Origin: Bacteroidota bacterium
GTDB lineage: Bacteria; Bacteroidota; Bacteroidia; Chitinophagales; LD1
NCBI GenBank assembly: GCA_947478005.1
Contig: CANJVG010000007.1
Span: forward strand, 1-62,002
Direction: 5' to 3'
Length of the DNA stretch: 62,002 nucleotides
In this document: positions 42,028 through 51,413 of the stretch, in pieces
How positions within the stretch are numbered: position 1 is the first letter of the stretch
How the letters are laid out: each line of letters starts with the position of its first letter
Made by a program: the position numbers and the translations under genes
Notes under the pieces: model-generated
What the model was told of the DNA's origin: nothing
Databases searched by the model: none
Seen by the model: the letters and a program-made list of their open reading frames with translations, nothing else

Positions 42028-42873
42028 ATGCTGGGCAAAAAAACTATCGACAACCCCGAAGCCGAAATGGGTTTCTTCGACCACCTCGAAGCCTTGCGCT
42101 GGCATTTAATCCGCTCGGTCATTGCCATTGTGGTCTGCGCTTCCTTCGTAGGTGTTTTCTACGATTTTGTTTTCGACAAAATCATCCTTGGCATCTGCTC
42201 CAAAGATTTTCCTACCTACAAACTGCTCTGCTTCATCACCCAAAAGTACAACCTCAGTAGTGGCATTTGTATAGATAAAGATATTCCGCTCGAGCTGCAA
42301 AACCTCGCCATGTTCGGGCAAATCACTCTGCTCTTCCAATATTCGCTTATCCTGGGTTTGGTGCTCGCCTTCCCCTACATCGTTTTTGAGTTATGGCGTT
42401 TTGTAGCTCCGGCTCTCAGTATGGAAAACCAGAAAAAAACTTCGCTTATCATTCTGGCCTGCTCCTTTTTCTTTTTTGTAGGCGTAGTGTTTTGCTATTT
42501 CATCATCATACCGTTCTCCGTCAATTTTGCCGTTAATTTCACTATCAGTTCTAAAATCAAAAACAATTTCACCATCGATAACTACATCGATTTTTTCACC
42601 GTCATGCTCCTTGCCATTGGTGCCGTCTTCGAATTGCCCATGGTGGTTTACTTCCTTTCCCGTTTCGGCATTCTCGGTGCCAAGGCTATGAGGAGTGTGC
42701 GCAGATATGCCATTGTGGTCATTCTGATTGTAGCCGGAGTTATCACTCCTTCACCCGATGTGTTTACCCAGTGTCTGGTGGCAGTGCCTATTTATATTCT
42801 CTATGAGTTGAGTATTTTTATTGCCGCCAGAAATGACAAACGCAGAGAGCGGGAGAACATAGTTGTGGCCTGA
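42028..42873 (+). CDS. tatC: Twin-arginine translocase subunit TatC
   Basis: The ~281-residue protein starts at 42028 (MLGKKTIDNPEAEMGFFDHLEALRWHLIRSV), where the FFDHLEELR-like motif is diagnostic. It has six transmembrane helices; the family's conserved F-E-L-P-M (VFELPMVVYFLSR) and VITPSPDVFTQCLVAVPIYILYELSI are present. TatC receives twin-arginine signal peptides and forms the Tat translocase with TatA/B, which are not in this window. The upstream ATG at 41929 is inside the terminator. rpiB follows within 35 bp. Confidence 0.95.
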   Translation: MLGKKTIDNPEAEMGFFDHLEALRWHLIRSVIAIVVCASFVGVFYDFVFDKIILGICSKDFPTYKLLCFITQKYNLSSGICIDKDIPLELQNLAMFGQITLLFQYSLILGLVLAFPYIVFELWRFVAPALSMENQKKTSLIILACSFFFFVGVVFCYFIIIPFSVNFAVNFTISSKIKNNFTIDNYIDFFTVMLLAIGAVFELPMVVYFLSRFGILGAKAMRSVRRYAIVVILIVAGVITPSPDVFTQCLVAVPIYILYELSIFIAARNDKRRERENIVVA

Positions 42874-42907
42874 TTCTAAATACAAGGACTTCAAAAAAAA
42901 CACAGAT

Positions 42908-43336
42908 ATGCGCATAGCTCTTGGCGGTGACCATGCAGGGTTCGATTATAAAAGAGAAATTATCTCTTTTCTGCAATCAAAGAATATTGAAGCAAAGGAT
43001 TTCGGACCCTTTACGGCTGATAGTGTAGATTATCCCGATTTTGTTCATCCGGTTGCAACGGCCATAGAGAAAGGAGAATCTGATTTCGGCATCCTCATTT
43101 GCGGCAGTGCCAATGGTGTGGCTATGACTGCTAATAAACATCAGGACATCCGCGCAGGAATAGCCTGGGCACCCGAACTAGCCAAACTTACCCGCCAGCA
43201 TAACAATGCAAACATTCTATGTCTGCCTGCTCGATTTATCTCCCTTGAAGTGGCCAAAGAATGTGTAACTGCCTTTTTGGAGACTGGTTTTGAAGGCGGC
43301 AGACATCAAAATCGGGTGGACAAGATTGCTTGTTAG
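42908..43336 (+). CDS. rpiB: Ribose 5-phosphate isomerase B
   Basis: The ~142-residue protein begins MRIALGGDHAGFDYKREIISFL and carries ILICGSANGVAMTANK with the catalytic Cys (ICGSANG) near residue 66, then NILCLPARFISLEVAKECV. It interconverts ribulose 5-phosphate and ribose 5-phosphate in the pentose phosphate pathway. The start at 42908 fits the family; the frame is open for 15 residues upstream, overlapping the end of tatC. It lies directly after tatC, probably in one transcript. Confidence 0.95.
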   Translation: MRIALGGDHAGFDYKREIISFLQSKNIEAKDFGPFTADSVDYPDFVHPVATAIEKGESDFGILICGSANGVAMTANKHQDIRAGIAWAPELAKLTRQHNNANILCLPARFISLEVAKECVTAFLETGFEGGRHQNRVDKIAC

Positions 43337-43393
43337 CCCTAAACCTGATTTCTAAATATCTGTTATCTCTTTTAATAATAGACAGCGAATTGC

Positions 43394-43423
43394 TTGATAC
43401 TTTGGATAGAAAGTATATCTTTC
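43394..43423 (+). promoter_or_regulatory. Bacteroidota-type promoter before the 43446 gene
   Basis: TTG (43394-43396), a 19-bp spacer and TATCTTTC (43416-43423) fit the TTTG-N19-TAnnTTTG consensus with one change at the end. It lies about 23 bp before the ATG at 43446. Confidence 0.6.
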
Positions 43424-43445
43424 GGCCTGTTTAAAACGAAAAGTT

Positions 43446-43682
43446 ATGAAGAAAGGTAGACCATCATCAAAACCAAAAGGATTCCGTGACGGATTTTATA
43501 TTGACGTTCGCGATAAGAGAACCGGCACACAAGTGAGACTCCGCAACGACACAAAAGCTGAAATGTTGCAGGCTGCTGAACATTACAAGGTGGCTAAGGA
43601 AGTTACAATCCTTGGGGAGCACAAAAAAGGGGAGTGGGTAAATGCAGACGGGGAAGCATTAGCCAAGAAGAAAAAAAGATAG
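43446..43682 (+). CDS. Hypothetical basic small protein
   Basis: A 78-residue basic protein beginning MKKGRPSSKPKGFRDGFYID and ending with KKKKR; the middle (KRTGTQVRLRNDTKAEMLQAAEHYKVAKEV) is an amphipathic helix flanked by beta-like segments. The K/R-rich ends suggest nucleic-acid binding, but no family is recognised. It has its own promoter and is monocistronic; a serine hydrolase gene converges 50 bp away. Confidence 0.72.
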   Translation: MKKGRPSSKPKGFRDGFYIDVRDKRTGTQVRLRNDTKAEMLQAAEHYKVAKEVTILGEHKKGEWVNADGEALAKKKKR

Positions 43683-43732
43683 TTGTTTGAGTTAAGGGAA
43701 CTGTATTTTGTTCCCTACGGTGTTGAGAGACT

Positions 43733-44968
43733 TTATTGCACTTCGCCTTCAGCCATATTCTCCAGATTTTTCATTTGACCAAGCGTGTTCCAGATTGGTT
43801 GTGTCCAATAGTTGGCATGGTTTGATCTATTGCCTAATACTATAATCGTGAACCCGTTTGTTAGGTCACGGGCAAATACATTGTTGCTGCCGTGCCAGAA
43901 ACCGTTATGGTAAATAAGATATGAATTGTCTGGCTGTTTAAGCATTCTCCATCCATAACCATAGTTCTTCCCTTTTTCCTTCGCAAAAGAATAACGGTCC
44001 AGGCTTCTGGGCTTATACGCTTCCTCTAAACTTTCACGGCTAAGCAAAAGTCCTGTACGAAGTGCATTGTCCCATTTAAGCATATCATCCACCGATGAGT
44101 AAATGCCTTTGTCTCCCACAACTCCATCGCTTGGACAATCTTTCCAAATTCTTCCTTTCGAGTCGTAGCTGATGGTGCAGTACAGGCCTATAGAATTTTC
44201 CGCATCATACACAAATGAATTAGTCATTCCCAAAGGAGAGAAAATGAAATCGTGCATGAATTTATGAAAAGGGGTGGCCGTCACATTCTCTACAATAGAA
44301 GCAAGTATGGCGTAGTTGGTGTTGCAGTATAAAAACATGTGGTCGGGCTTACAACGCACCTGCGGTTTTTTCGCAATCAACAATTCAACCAATAGTTGAT
44401 TGGTGAGATACTGAACATCTTTTCCTATAAAATATTTGTCCCAATAAGTATAGTCAGGCAAACCGGTGCGGTGGCTAAGAAGGAGACGAATGGTTATTCC
44501 ATGATAAGGAAACCCGGGAAAAAATTTCTGCACAGAATCATCTAATGATAGAAGACCTTGCTCGGCTAAAAGAAGGATGGCAGTGGAGGTAAATGTCTTT
44601 GATACGGAGGCTAATTGAATGGAAGATTCTGTAGTGAGTGTGTCTTTCGAACCAATATTACCGTAACCAAAAGCAGCAGAATAAATCGGCTTGCCATCTT
44701 TGGCAATCATCACGCAGCCGTTGAATCCGTCTACTTTATGTCGTCTTTTGTAAAATGAATCAATTTGTTGGGAAACTCTTTTAGAAAAAACTTCTTCTAA
44801 GGTTAATGGCTTAACAACTTCATAGCAATTCAATTCTGTGCAAACAGAATCAGGCGTTTGCGCAACGGCCAATGAGGAATGAAGCGAAAATGCCGAGCAT
44901 AGCAAAAACGCAACAATCAAATTAATATGTTTAAAAACAGACAATGATGTGTGGTTTTTGGGTTCCAA
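43733..44968 (-). CDS. Serine hydrolase, class C beta-lactamase/penicillin-binding fold
   Basis: The 411-residue protein has a signal peptide (LIVAFLLCSAFSLHSSLAVAQT). The catalytic motif is LASVSKTFTSTAILLL (SxxK, Ser near residue 119), and YCNTNYAIL near residue 215 is the YxN motif. A late HNG triad-like segment (LIYHNGFWHG) stands where KTG is found in true beta-lactamases. It belongs to the large AmpC-like serine hydrolase family (esterases, peptidases, beta-lactamases) and is probably periplasmic. Antibiotic resistance cannot be inferred. It converges with the 43446 gene. Confidence 0.87.
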   Translation of the reverse strand: MEPKNHTSLSVFKHINLIVAFLLCSAFSLHSSLAVAQTPDSVCTELNCYEVVKPLTLEEVFSKRVSQQIDSFYKRRHKVDGFNGCVMIAKDGKPIYSAAFGYGNIGSKDTLTTESSIQLASVSKTFTSTAILLLAEQGLLSLDDSVQKFFPGFPYHGITIRLLLSHRTGLPDYTYWDKYFIGKDVQYLTNQLLVELLIAKKPQVRCKPDHMFLYCNTNYAILASIVENVTATPFHKFMHDFIFSPLGMTNSFVYDAENSIGLYCTISYDSKGRIWKDCPSDGVVGDKGIYSSVDDMLKWDNALRTGLLLSRESLEEAYKPRSLDRYSFAKEKGKNYGYGWRMLKQPDNSYLIYHNGFWHGSNNVFARDLTNGFTIIVLGNRSNHANYWTQPIWNTLGQMKNLENMAEGEVQ

Positions 44969-45036
44969 GATTCTTACTACTTTTTACTTACAGTGCGAAG
45001 ATAAGTTTCAAGCCAAACATCGCAATAGGTGCTGTC

Positions 45037-45687
45037 TTACATTTTGATGTGGAGGGGAATACTATTATAGACAGCAAAAAAATGGGTAACTGTTCCGGCC
45101 AAAACAAAAACATGCCAAACCGCATGATGATAGTTGAGTTTCTTCCACAAATAAAATACTACCCCAATAGAGTAGAATATACCGCTAACCAGAACAAACA
45201 GGAAAATGTGTGAAGGCATATTTGCTATAAGCGGTTTAATGATGAACACAATCATCCAACCCAGAGCGAGATAAATTCCTACTTCCAGCAATACATGTTT
45301 TCCGGTGAAGAATACTTTCAGAATGCTTCCAAGCAGAATAAGACTCCACAAAACAGTAAGAAAAGTAGAAGAGGTTGACGTGTCGGTGTATTTTAAAACC
45401 AATGGTGTATAGCTACCACCTATCATCACAAAAATGCCGATGTGGTCGAAGATTCGAAGTATGCGTTTGGTTTTTGTGTTTTGCTTTACCGCATGGTAAA
45501 TGGTAGATGCCAGATATACCATCAACATTCCAAAGCTGAAAACTGTTACTCCCCAAACGGTGGATGCATTACTTTTTTCGAGGGCATAAAGAATCAATAC
45601 CGGAATGGCAATGAGTGCAAACAGAATGCCGAATGCATGGGTAATGTAGTTTGCTTTCTCTTCGCTAATGGTCTGCTCTCTTCTCAT
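45037..45687 (-). CDS. Hemolysin III / PAQR family membrane protein
   Basis: The 216-residue protein has seven hydrophobic segments and the motifs EEKANYITHAFGILFALIAIPVL, YLASTIYHAV, RIFDHIGIFVMIGGSYTPLVL and YHHAVWHVFVLAGTVTHFFAV, all characteristic of the YqfA/HlyIII branch of PAQR proteins, whose His and Asp residues bind a metal ion. The biochemical role in bacteria is unsettled. It is divergent from yifB and precedes the serine hydrolase on the same strand with a 68-bp gap. Confidence 0.93.
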   Translation of the reverse strand: MRREQTISEEKANYITHAFGILFALIAIPVLILYALEKSNASTVWGVTVFSFGMLMVYLASTIYHAVKQNTKTKRILRIFDHIGIFVMIGGSYTPLVLKYTDTSTSSTFLTVLWSLILLGSILKVFFTGKHVLLEVGIYLALGWMIVFIIKPLIANMPSHIFLFVLVSGIFYSIGVVFYLWKKLNYHHAVWHVFVLAGTVTHFFAVYNSIPLHIKM

Positions 45688-45778
45688 CTAAAAAAAGTTG
45701 GGCGGTGAAAATGGTGAATAACTATAGTAACGCAAAAAATGTTTTGATATTTTTATTTTAGTTCGCAATACAAATTTT

Positions 45779-47326
45779 ATGCTGGTAAAAACATTTGGAA
45801 GTGCGGTTTACGGAGTGGATGCAGCAACTATCACCATCGAAGTGAATGTGGGTGGTGATGGCAAATTAAATTATGTGGTGGTTGGTCTGCCGGACAATGC
45901 GGTTCGCGAAGGAATATCGCGTATTGAATTAGCCTTAAAACATTCGCGGCTTAGAATGCCGCGTGCACGAATTGTTTTGAATCTATCTCCTGCCGACATT
46001 CGCAAAGAGGGAACAGCCTATGATTTGCCGATGGCAATTGGCATACTGGCTTCATCGGCTCAACTAATAAGACCGGAGGTTTTGAAAGATTATATCATCA
46101 TGGGCGAGTTATCGCTTGATGGGGGAATTCTTCCTATTAAAGGAGCTTTGCCAATTGCCATACAGGCGCGTAAAGAAAAATTCAAGGGCATTATTCTTCC
46201 CAAACAAAACGCCCGAGAAGCAGCGATAGTCAATAATCTGGAAGTTATAGGCGCAGAAAATTTGCGCGAGGTAGTTGACTTTTTAGATGGGAAAGGCGGA
46301 ATTGAACCAACCATAGTGAACACTCGTGATGAGTTTGAAAATAATTCGTTGAAAAGCGATTTCGACTTTTCGGATGTAAAGGGGCAGGACAATATCAAAC
46401 GCTCGTTGGAAATTGCTGCCGCAGGCGGACACAATGTAATTTTGATTGGCCCACCAGGTGCCGGCAAAACTATGTTGGCTAAAAGATTTCCTACTATTCT
46501 TCCTCCTCTAGGGTTGAACGAAGCTTTAGAAACCACCAAAATTTATTCAGTAGCCGGTAAATTATCTAAGAATGCATCGTTGGTTTATCAGCGGCCTTTT
46601 CGTTCGCCACATCATACCGTTAGCGATGTAGCACTTGTTGGCGGAGGCAGCAATCCTCACCCCGGAGAAATTTCCTTGGCACACAACGGTGTTTTGTTTT
46701 TAGATGAATTGCCCGAGTTTAAACGCACGGTGTTGGAGGTAATGCGCCAACCTATGGAGGAACGCATGGTTACTATTTCCCGGTCTAAGTTTTCTGTTAC
46801 TTATCCGGCCTCGTTTATGTTGGTGGCCAGTATGAACCCGTGCCCTTGCGGCTATTTTAACCATCCCGATAAGGAATGCGTATGTGCACCGGGTGTGGTG
46901 CAGAAATATCTCAACAAAATTTCCGGGCCGCTGCTCGACAGAATTGATTTGCATGTAGAGGTTACACCGGTGGCATTCAACGAACTTTCGAGTGAAAGAA
47001 AATCGGAGAAAAGCGAAGTGATTCGCGAACGGGTTATTCGCGCCAGAGAAATTCAAGAGAAAAGATTTAGTGGTAAAGATAATCTTCACTGTAATGCCCA
47101 AATGGAGCCTCAACTGGTGCAGGAAATTTGCATAATAACTGATGCGGGCAAAAACATGCTGAACCGCGCTATGCAAAAATTAAATCTTTCTGCCCGGGCT
47201 TATGACCGTATTATTAAGGTAAGCCGCACGATTGCCGATTTAGCGGGAAGCGAAGACATTAAAACCGAACATTTGGCCGAGGCCATTCAGTTCAGAAGTT
47301 TGGATCGAGAAGATTGGGCAGTTTAG
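45779..47326 (+). CDS. YifB family Mg chelatase-like AAA ATPase (ComM-like)
   Basis: The 515-residue protein starts [44 protein letters not shown], then has the Lon-like C-domain-type region, Walker A ([19 protein letters not shown], residues ~220-238) and Walker B ([25 protein letters not shown]), and the zinc-like cysteines [17 protein letters not shown]. ComM/YifB family members act as helicases in branch migration during natural transformation in some bacteria. Length is normal. It is followed after 9 bp by a DUF1905 gene, probably in one transcript. Confidence 0.95.
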   Translation: MLVKTFGSAVYGVDAATITIEVNVGGDGKLNYVVVGLPDNAVREGISRIELALKHSRLRMPRARIVLNLSPADIRKEGTAYDLPMAIGILASSAQLIRPEVLKDYIIMGELSLDGGILPIKGALPIAIQARKEKFKGIILPKQNAREAAIVNNLEVIGAENLREVVDFLDGKGGIEPTIVNTRDEFENNSLKSDFDFSDVKGQDNIKRSLEIAAAGGHNVILIGPPGAGKTMLAKRFPTILPPLGLNEALETTKIYSVAGKLSKNASLVYQRPFRSPHHTVSDVALVGGGSNPHPGEISLAHNGVLFLDELPEFKRTVLEVMRQPMEERMVTISRSKFSVTYPASFMLVASMNPCPCGYFNHPDKECVCAPGVVQKYLNKISGPLLDRIDLHVEVTPVAFNELSSERKSEKSEVIRERVIRAREIQEKRFSGKDNLHCNAQMEPQLVQEICIITDAGKNMLNRAMQKLNLSARAYDRIIKVSRTIADLAGSEDIKTEHLAEAIQFRSLDREDWAV

Positions 47327-47335
47327 TTTTTCGGC

Positions 47336-47839
47336 ATGATAAAATTCACCATCACTATTTTGAAATTTGAGGAGCAAGGCGAAAAAACCGGTTGGACATA
47401 TATTGCTATTCCTGCCGAGTACGCGCAGAAACTTTATACAGGCAAAAAATCGTTTCGCGTTAAAGGAAAATTAGATAGCCATGCCATTAAACAAGTGGCA
47501 CTGCTACCAATGGGCGAAGGCGATTTTATTATGCCCCTGAACGAAGCCATGCGCAAAGCCATTGGCAAACGCCAGGGTGCGCAACTACAGGTGCAGTTGG
47601 CTTTCGATGATTCGGCTTTTGTGTTTAACGAAGATATGATGGCTTGCCTGGAAGATGAACCCAAAGCGCTCGAAAACTTCAAAAAGCTATCAGGTTCGGA
47701 ACAAAAATATTTTAGCAAATGGATTGACAGCGCCAAAGGCGATGCCACTAAGGCCAAGCGTATTACCCAAACACTTACGGCCATGCTGCATGGCTGGCAT
47801 TACGGACAAATGATTCGAGCATTAAAGAAGGAGAAGTAA
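47336..47839 (+). CDS. DUF1905/YdeI family protein
   Basis: The 167-residue protein has an N-terminal DUF1905 domain (FTITILKFEEQGEKTGWTYIAIP, KKSFRVKGKLDSHAIKQVALLPMGEGDFIMPLNEAMRKAIGKRQG) and a C-terminal YdeI-like (OmpD-associated) helix pair (ENFKKLSGSEQKYFSKWIDSAKGDATKAKRI). Proteins of this type are abundant in Bacteroidota, but function is unknown. It follows yifB by 9 bp and precedes the GH3 gene on the same strand. Confidence 0.9.
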   Translation: MIKFTITILKFEEQGEKTGWTYIAIPAEYAQKLYTGKKSFRVKGKLDSHAIKQVALLPMGEGDFIMPLNEAMRKAIGKRQGAQLQVQLAFDDSAFVFNEDMMACLEDEPKALENFKKLSGSEQKYFSKWIDSAKGDATKAKRITQTLTAMLHGWHYGQMIRALKKEK

Positions 47840-47895
47840 GGCCTTCATGCATGTTTGAAACCAATTTCAAGACTCGATATATCTATATTCACCGC

Positions 47896-50067
47896 ATGAA
47901 ATCGAATTACCTTCTTCTCTTTCTATTTGTATGTTTTTCTCAAATCTCCAATGCTCAAACTATGACCGAACAACAAGCTGATGCCAACGCTCATGAACTT
48001 ATTGCGCAAATGAGTTTGAAAGAGAAGGTATACGAAATGCGTGGGCATGGAATTCTGCGCTTCGGTTTGTCGCATGTTTTTACAAAACATTTGAAGCCAA
48101 TTCTGGCGGGTGGTAGCAAGCGCCTTGGCATTCCTTCCGCTATTTTCTTCGATGGTCCTCGTGGTGTTTTTAGCAATAAGGGAGCTACGGCCTTTCCTAC
48201 CACGATGGCGCGCGGAGCAAGTTGGGATATTGATTTGGAAAAGCGGGTGGGGGAAGCTATGGGCGAAGAAATTCGCGCGCTTGGTGGCAATTATTCTGGC
48301 GCAGTGTGCATGAATTTGCTGCGTCATCCAGCCTGGGGGCGAGCGCAGGAAACTTATGGCGAAGACCCGCATCATGTGGGTGAAATGGCTTCGGCTCTAG
48401 TGGCAGGCATTCAGAAAAAAAATGTGCAGGCCTGCGCCAAGCACTTTGCGGGCAACAGCATGGAGAACAACCGTTTTGGCGGAAGCATAAATATGGATGA
48501 GCGCACTTTGCAGGAGGTTTATTTGCCGCACTTTAAGAAAGTGATTCAGCGCGGTGCCGCTTCGGTGATGAGCGCTTACAACAAACTGAATGGCGAATAC
48601 TGCGGTCACAACAAAATTCTGCTCACCGATATTCTGCGCAAGGACTGGGGCTTTAAGGGTTATGTGACCAGCGACTGGAGTTATGGTTTGTTCGATGCGC
48701 AGAAAGGCATAGAGGCCGGAATGAATATCGAAATGCCGATGGGCAAGGTTTACAAGCTGAAGACCATCAAGACACTGATGAGTGAAGGAAAAATAAAAGA
48801 ACAGCAGCTGGACTACTTGATATTTCCGATTATCAGAACCAAACTTCTTTTTGCTTCGCGCAAGGATGAAAGAACTTACCCGAAAGAATTGGTGGGTTGC
48901 AAAGAACATACCGACCTGGCACGAGAAGTGGCGGAGAAGAGCGCGGTGCTGTTGAAGAACGAAAACAATTTTCTGCCACTCGATAAAAACAAAGTGAAGC
49001 GCATTGCAGTCATTGGTTCGCTGGCAGATATGAAACAAACAGGCGATCACGGCAGCAGCAGTGTGCTACCTGCTTACATTGTTACGGCACTTGATGGCAT
49101 CAAAAACTATTTCAACGGCACGGCTACTGAAATTCTTACCGCACCGAATAATGATTTGGCGGCTGTAAAAGCTGTTTGCGAAAAGGCCGATGTAGTGTTG
49201 GTGGCGGCCGGCACCACTTACAAAGATGAAGGCGAATACATTGGTGATTTTAAAATTCGCGATCGCAATAATCCGGATAAGAAAAACTTTGTGGTGAAGG
49301 CAGGCATATTGGGTTTGGGTGGCGATAGGAAATATCTGCACTTGCATCAGGAGGATATAGATGTAATTCATGCCGCTGCTGCGGTAAATAAGAATGTAGT
49401 GGTGAGTTTGGTGGCGGGCAGTGCGGTGACGGTAGAAGAATGGCACAACGAAGTGCCGGTTATTCTCGAAACATTTTACAATGGCATGGAAGGCGGGAAT
49501 GCTTTAGCCCGAATTTTATTTGGCGATGTAAACCCAAGTGGCAAACTTCCTTTTACGGTGCCTAAACTCGAAAGCGATTTGCCTCCGTTTGATTCTTATG
49601 CGGCCAAGGCCGATTATGGATATTATCATGGCTACACGCTTTTTGATAAAGAGAAGAAGGAACCCCGCTATCCTTTTGGTTTTGGTTTGAGCTATACACA
49701 GTTTCAGATTTCTGAATTGAAGGTGAGGAATGAGGTCATCACTTTAAGTGACGGCATGACAGAGCTTGGTGTTTCGGTTAAAGTAAAAAACAACGGCACC
49801 AAAGCCGGAGCGGAAGTAGTGCAGCTTTATATCGGCTTTGCCAATTCTAAAATAGACCGTCCGGAAAAATTACTGCGCAGCTTTCATAAAGTTTATTTAC
49901 AGCCCGGTGAAGAGCGAAGCGTTGATTTTACAGTGCCTGTAGCCGACCTTACTTATTACAATCCGGCTACCAAAGCATGGGTGCTTGAAAAAAGAAAGTA
50001 TGAAGTGCTGGCGGGAAATTCTTCGCGCGATGCACAGATTTTGAGGGAAGGGTTTGAGGTGAAGTAA
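47896..50067 (+). CDS. Secreted GH3 beta-glucosidase-like enzyme
   Basis: The ~723-residue protein has a signal peptide (LLLFLFVCFSQISNAQT) after the start at 47896. Glycoside hydrolase family 3 domains follow: the TIM barrel with FFDGPRGV, ACAKHFAGNS and the nucleophile motif YVTSDWS near residue 274; the alpha/beta sandwich (LLKNENNFLPLDKNKVKRIAVIGS; VVVSLVAGSAVTVEEW; GNALARILFGDVNPSGKLPFTVP); and a C-terminal Fn3-like domain (GAEVVQLYIGFANSKIDRPEKLLRSF). It probably hydrolyses beta-linked glucosides or xylosides in the periplasm. It is last in its stretch. Confidence 0.93.
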   Translation: MKSNYLLLFLFVCFSQISNAQTMTEQQADANAHELIAQMSLKEKVYEMRGHGILRFGLSHVFTKHLKPILAGGSKRLGIPSAIFFDGPRGVFSNKGATAFPTTMARGASWDIDLEKRVGEAMGEEIRALGGNYSGAVCMNLLRHPAWGRAQETYGEDPHHVGEMASALVAGIQKKNVQACAKHFAGNSMENNRFGGSINMDERTLQEVYLPHFKKVIQRGAASVMSAYNKLNGEYCGHNKILLTDILRKDWGFKGYVTSDWSYGLFDAQKGIEAGMNIEMPMGKVYKLKTIKTLMSEGKIKEQQLDYLIFPIIRTKLLFASRKDERTYPKELVGCKEHTDLAREVAEKSAVLLKNENNFLPLDKNKVKRIAVIGSLADMKQTGDHGSSSVLPAYIVTALDGIKNYFNGTATEILTAPNNDLAAVKAVCEKADVVLVAAGTTYKDEGEYIGDFKIRDRNNPDKKNFVVKAGILGLGGDRKYLHLHQEDIDVIHAAAAVNKNVVVSLVAGSAVTVEEWHNEVPVILETFYNGMEGGNALARILFGDVNPSGKLPFTVPKLESDLPPFDSYAAKADYGYYHGYTLFDKEKKEPRYPFGFGLSYTQFQISELKVRNEVITLSDGMTELGVSVKVKNNGTKAGAEVVQLYIGFANSKIDRPEKLLRSFHKVYLQPGEERSVDFTVPVADLTYYNPATKAWVLEKRKYEVLAGNSSRDAQILREGFEVK

Positions 50068-50133
50068 TCTTCACATCAAAAATATTTTGGCTCCCACAAA
50101 TAGCTTTTGCTTACTTTCACAGAAAGGAATTTT

Positions 50134-50973
50134 ATGAAAAATGTTTACCAATTCATTCTTCCGGTTTTTATTCTGCTTTCGGTTGAAGCGAAATCGCAAA
50201 GCTATACTTACATCCATTTCCCAGAGCCAAATCTTGCTTGGTATGGATATGAAACCTTTTATGCTATGGGTAGTTCTTTTAACGTGAGCAGGACTTATTA
50301 TATGTATGGTGATACTGTTCTAAATAATAAGACCTACCGTATGATAGGTGCTTTTTATTTCAGAGAGGATTCTATAAAAAGGGTGTACTATATCAAGGGA
50401 CAAGATACAACATTTCAAGAAAGATTGCTGTATGACTTCAGTTTGTCTAAGGGTGATACCATGCAGTCCGGCATTTACACTTTCACCGTTATGGGCGTTG
50501 ACACATCTGTTGATTGTGGTACTGCGCGTAGAAAATTACATGTTTCTATCGATGGCGTATCTGTTATTGATACTTGGGCTGAAGGCATAGGTAGTACCTA
50601 TTGGTCACCACTCGGGATTTTTTCAGGTTGCGGTTGCAGTATTTGTTGGATTGAACAAGCTTCCGTTAAAATAGAAGGCTGTAACAATACAGGGTGTCAA
50701 GGTTTGTTCTCAGATATCGATGAACCCTTTTTTCAGGAATTGTATGTTTTCCCTAACCCTTGTTTCACTTCCTTCACCCTCCAACTCGCCTCATCCCCAA
50801 CTACCGAAACCTATTTCACCCTTTACGATGCAATGGGCAGGCTGATAAGAAGGGAAGAGATTAATTCAAACATTACAACCCTCAACCGCAACAACCTGCC
50901 AGGCGGCATTTATTTCTGGCAGTTAGAGTCTGCCAATAAAATATTGGATAGAGGAAAGCTAATAATGGAGTAG
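50134..50973 (+). CDS. Secreted protein of unknown function with T9SS domain
   Basis: The ~279-residue protein begins at 50134 with a signal peptide (VYQFILPVFILLSVEAKSQS), followed by ~180 residues of Tyr/Thr-rich beta-type sequence with several cysteines (DCGTARRK; SGCGCSICWI; GCNNTGCQG) that may form disulfides. A T9SS domain ends the protein (VFPNPCFTSFTLQL ... GGIYFWQLESANK). The domain is common in Chitinophagales secreted proteins but has no assigned function. Array 4 follows about 100 bp downstream. Confidence 0.82.
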   Translation: MKNVYQFILPVFILLSVEAKSQSYTYIHFPEPNLAWYGYETFYAMGSSFNVSRTYYMYGDTVLNNKTYRMIGAFYFREDSIKRVYYIKGQDTTFQERLLYDFSLSKGDTMQSGIYTFTVMGVDTSVDCGTARRKLHVSIDGVSVIDTWAEGIGSTYWSPLGIFSGCGCSICWIEQASVKIEGCNNTGCQGLFSDIDEPFFQELYVFPNPCFTSFTLQLASSPTTETYFTLYDAMGRLIRREEINSNITTLNRNNLPGGIYFWQLESANKILDRGKLIME

Positions 50974-51070
50974 CACAACCCCGATTGCCCGATATTTTGC
51001 ATTCTTTTATAGCTTTTCTGGCATAAATGATGCCCCGGAAGTTGTTCCCATGCCTCCTTCAATCCAAATG

Positions 51071-51322
51071 GGTTAAGCGGAGAATTTTCCGGTTAACCCT
51101 TTAGGATTAGAAGGTTAACTGTAAAAACCTCCGGTTAGCCTTCTAATGATGAATGGTTAATGGGAAAGCTCTCCGAACATCCTTTTAATGTTGATTGGTT
51201 AACCGGAGAACCTTCCGAGTATCTTTCCAATGCTGGAAGGTTGATGGGAAAATTCTCCATACATCCTTCCAGGCTTAGAAGAGGCTTAGGAAATTTACCC
51301 TTTCAGCCTGCCGGGGCCAGGA
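51071..51322. repeat. Tandem array 4, 42-bp period (20+22), about six units
   Basis: Units of 42 bp start at 51071, 51113, 51155, 51197, 51239 and 51281 (last degenerate). Each has a first half GGTTAA-x2-GG-x-AA-x4-CTCC or -TTCC and a second half with CCTTTTAATGTTGAT or CTTTCCAATGCTGGAA. The first half contains the palindrome GGTTAACC in two units. The second half resembles the CCTTCCAAG-x-TG half of array 3, so arrays 3 and 4 seem related. No frame is open through the whole array. It lies between the T9SS gene and the 3' end of the minus-strand gene at 51414. Confidence 0.8.
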
Positions 51323-51413
51323 AGCCTTGTGGAAATTGTGTAAAAAGGCTTGGCCGGCTTGGCCGAGAGGAAAGATAAAAGCAGAATGCCTTTATTGAGG
51401 TAGTAGGGAATAT

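Noticed and set aside
48397-49050. 217-residue minus-strand ORF
   Set aside because: It lies wholly inside the GH3 gene, which carries the catalytic motif; no family pattern in the antisense frame.
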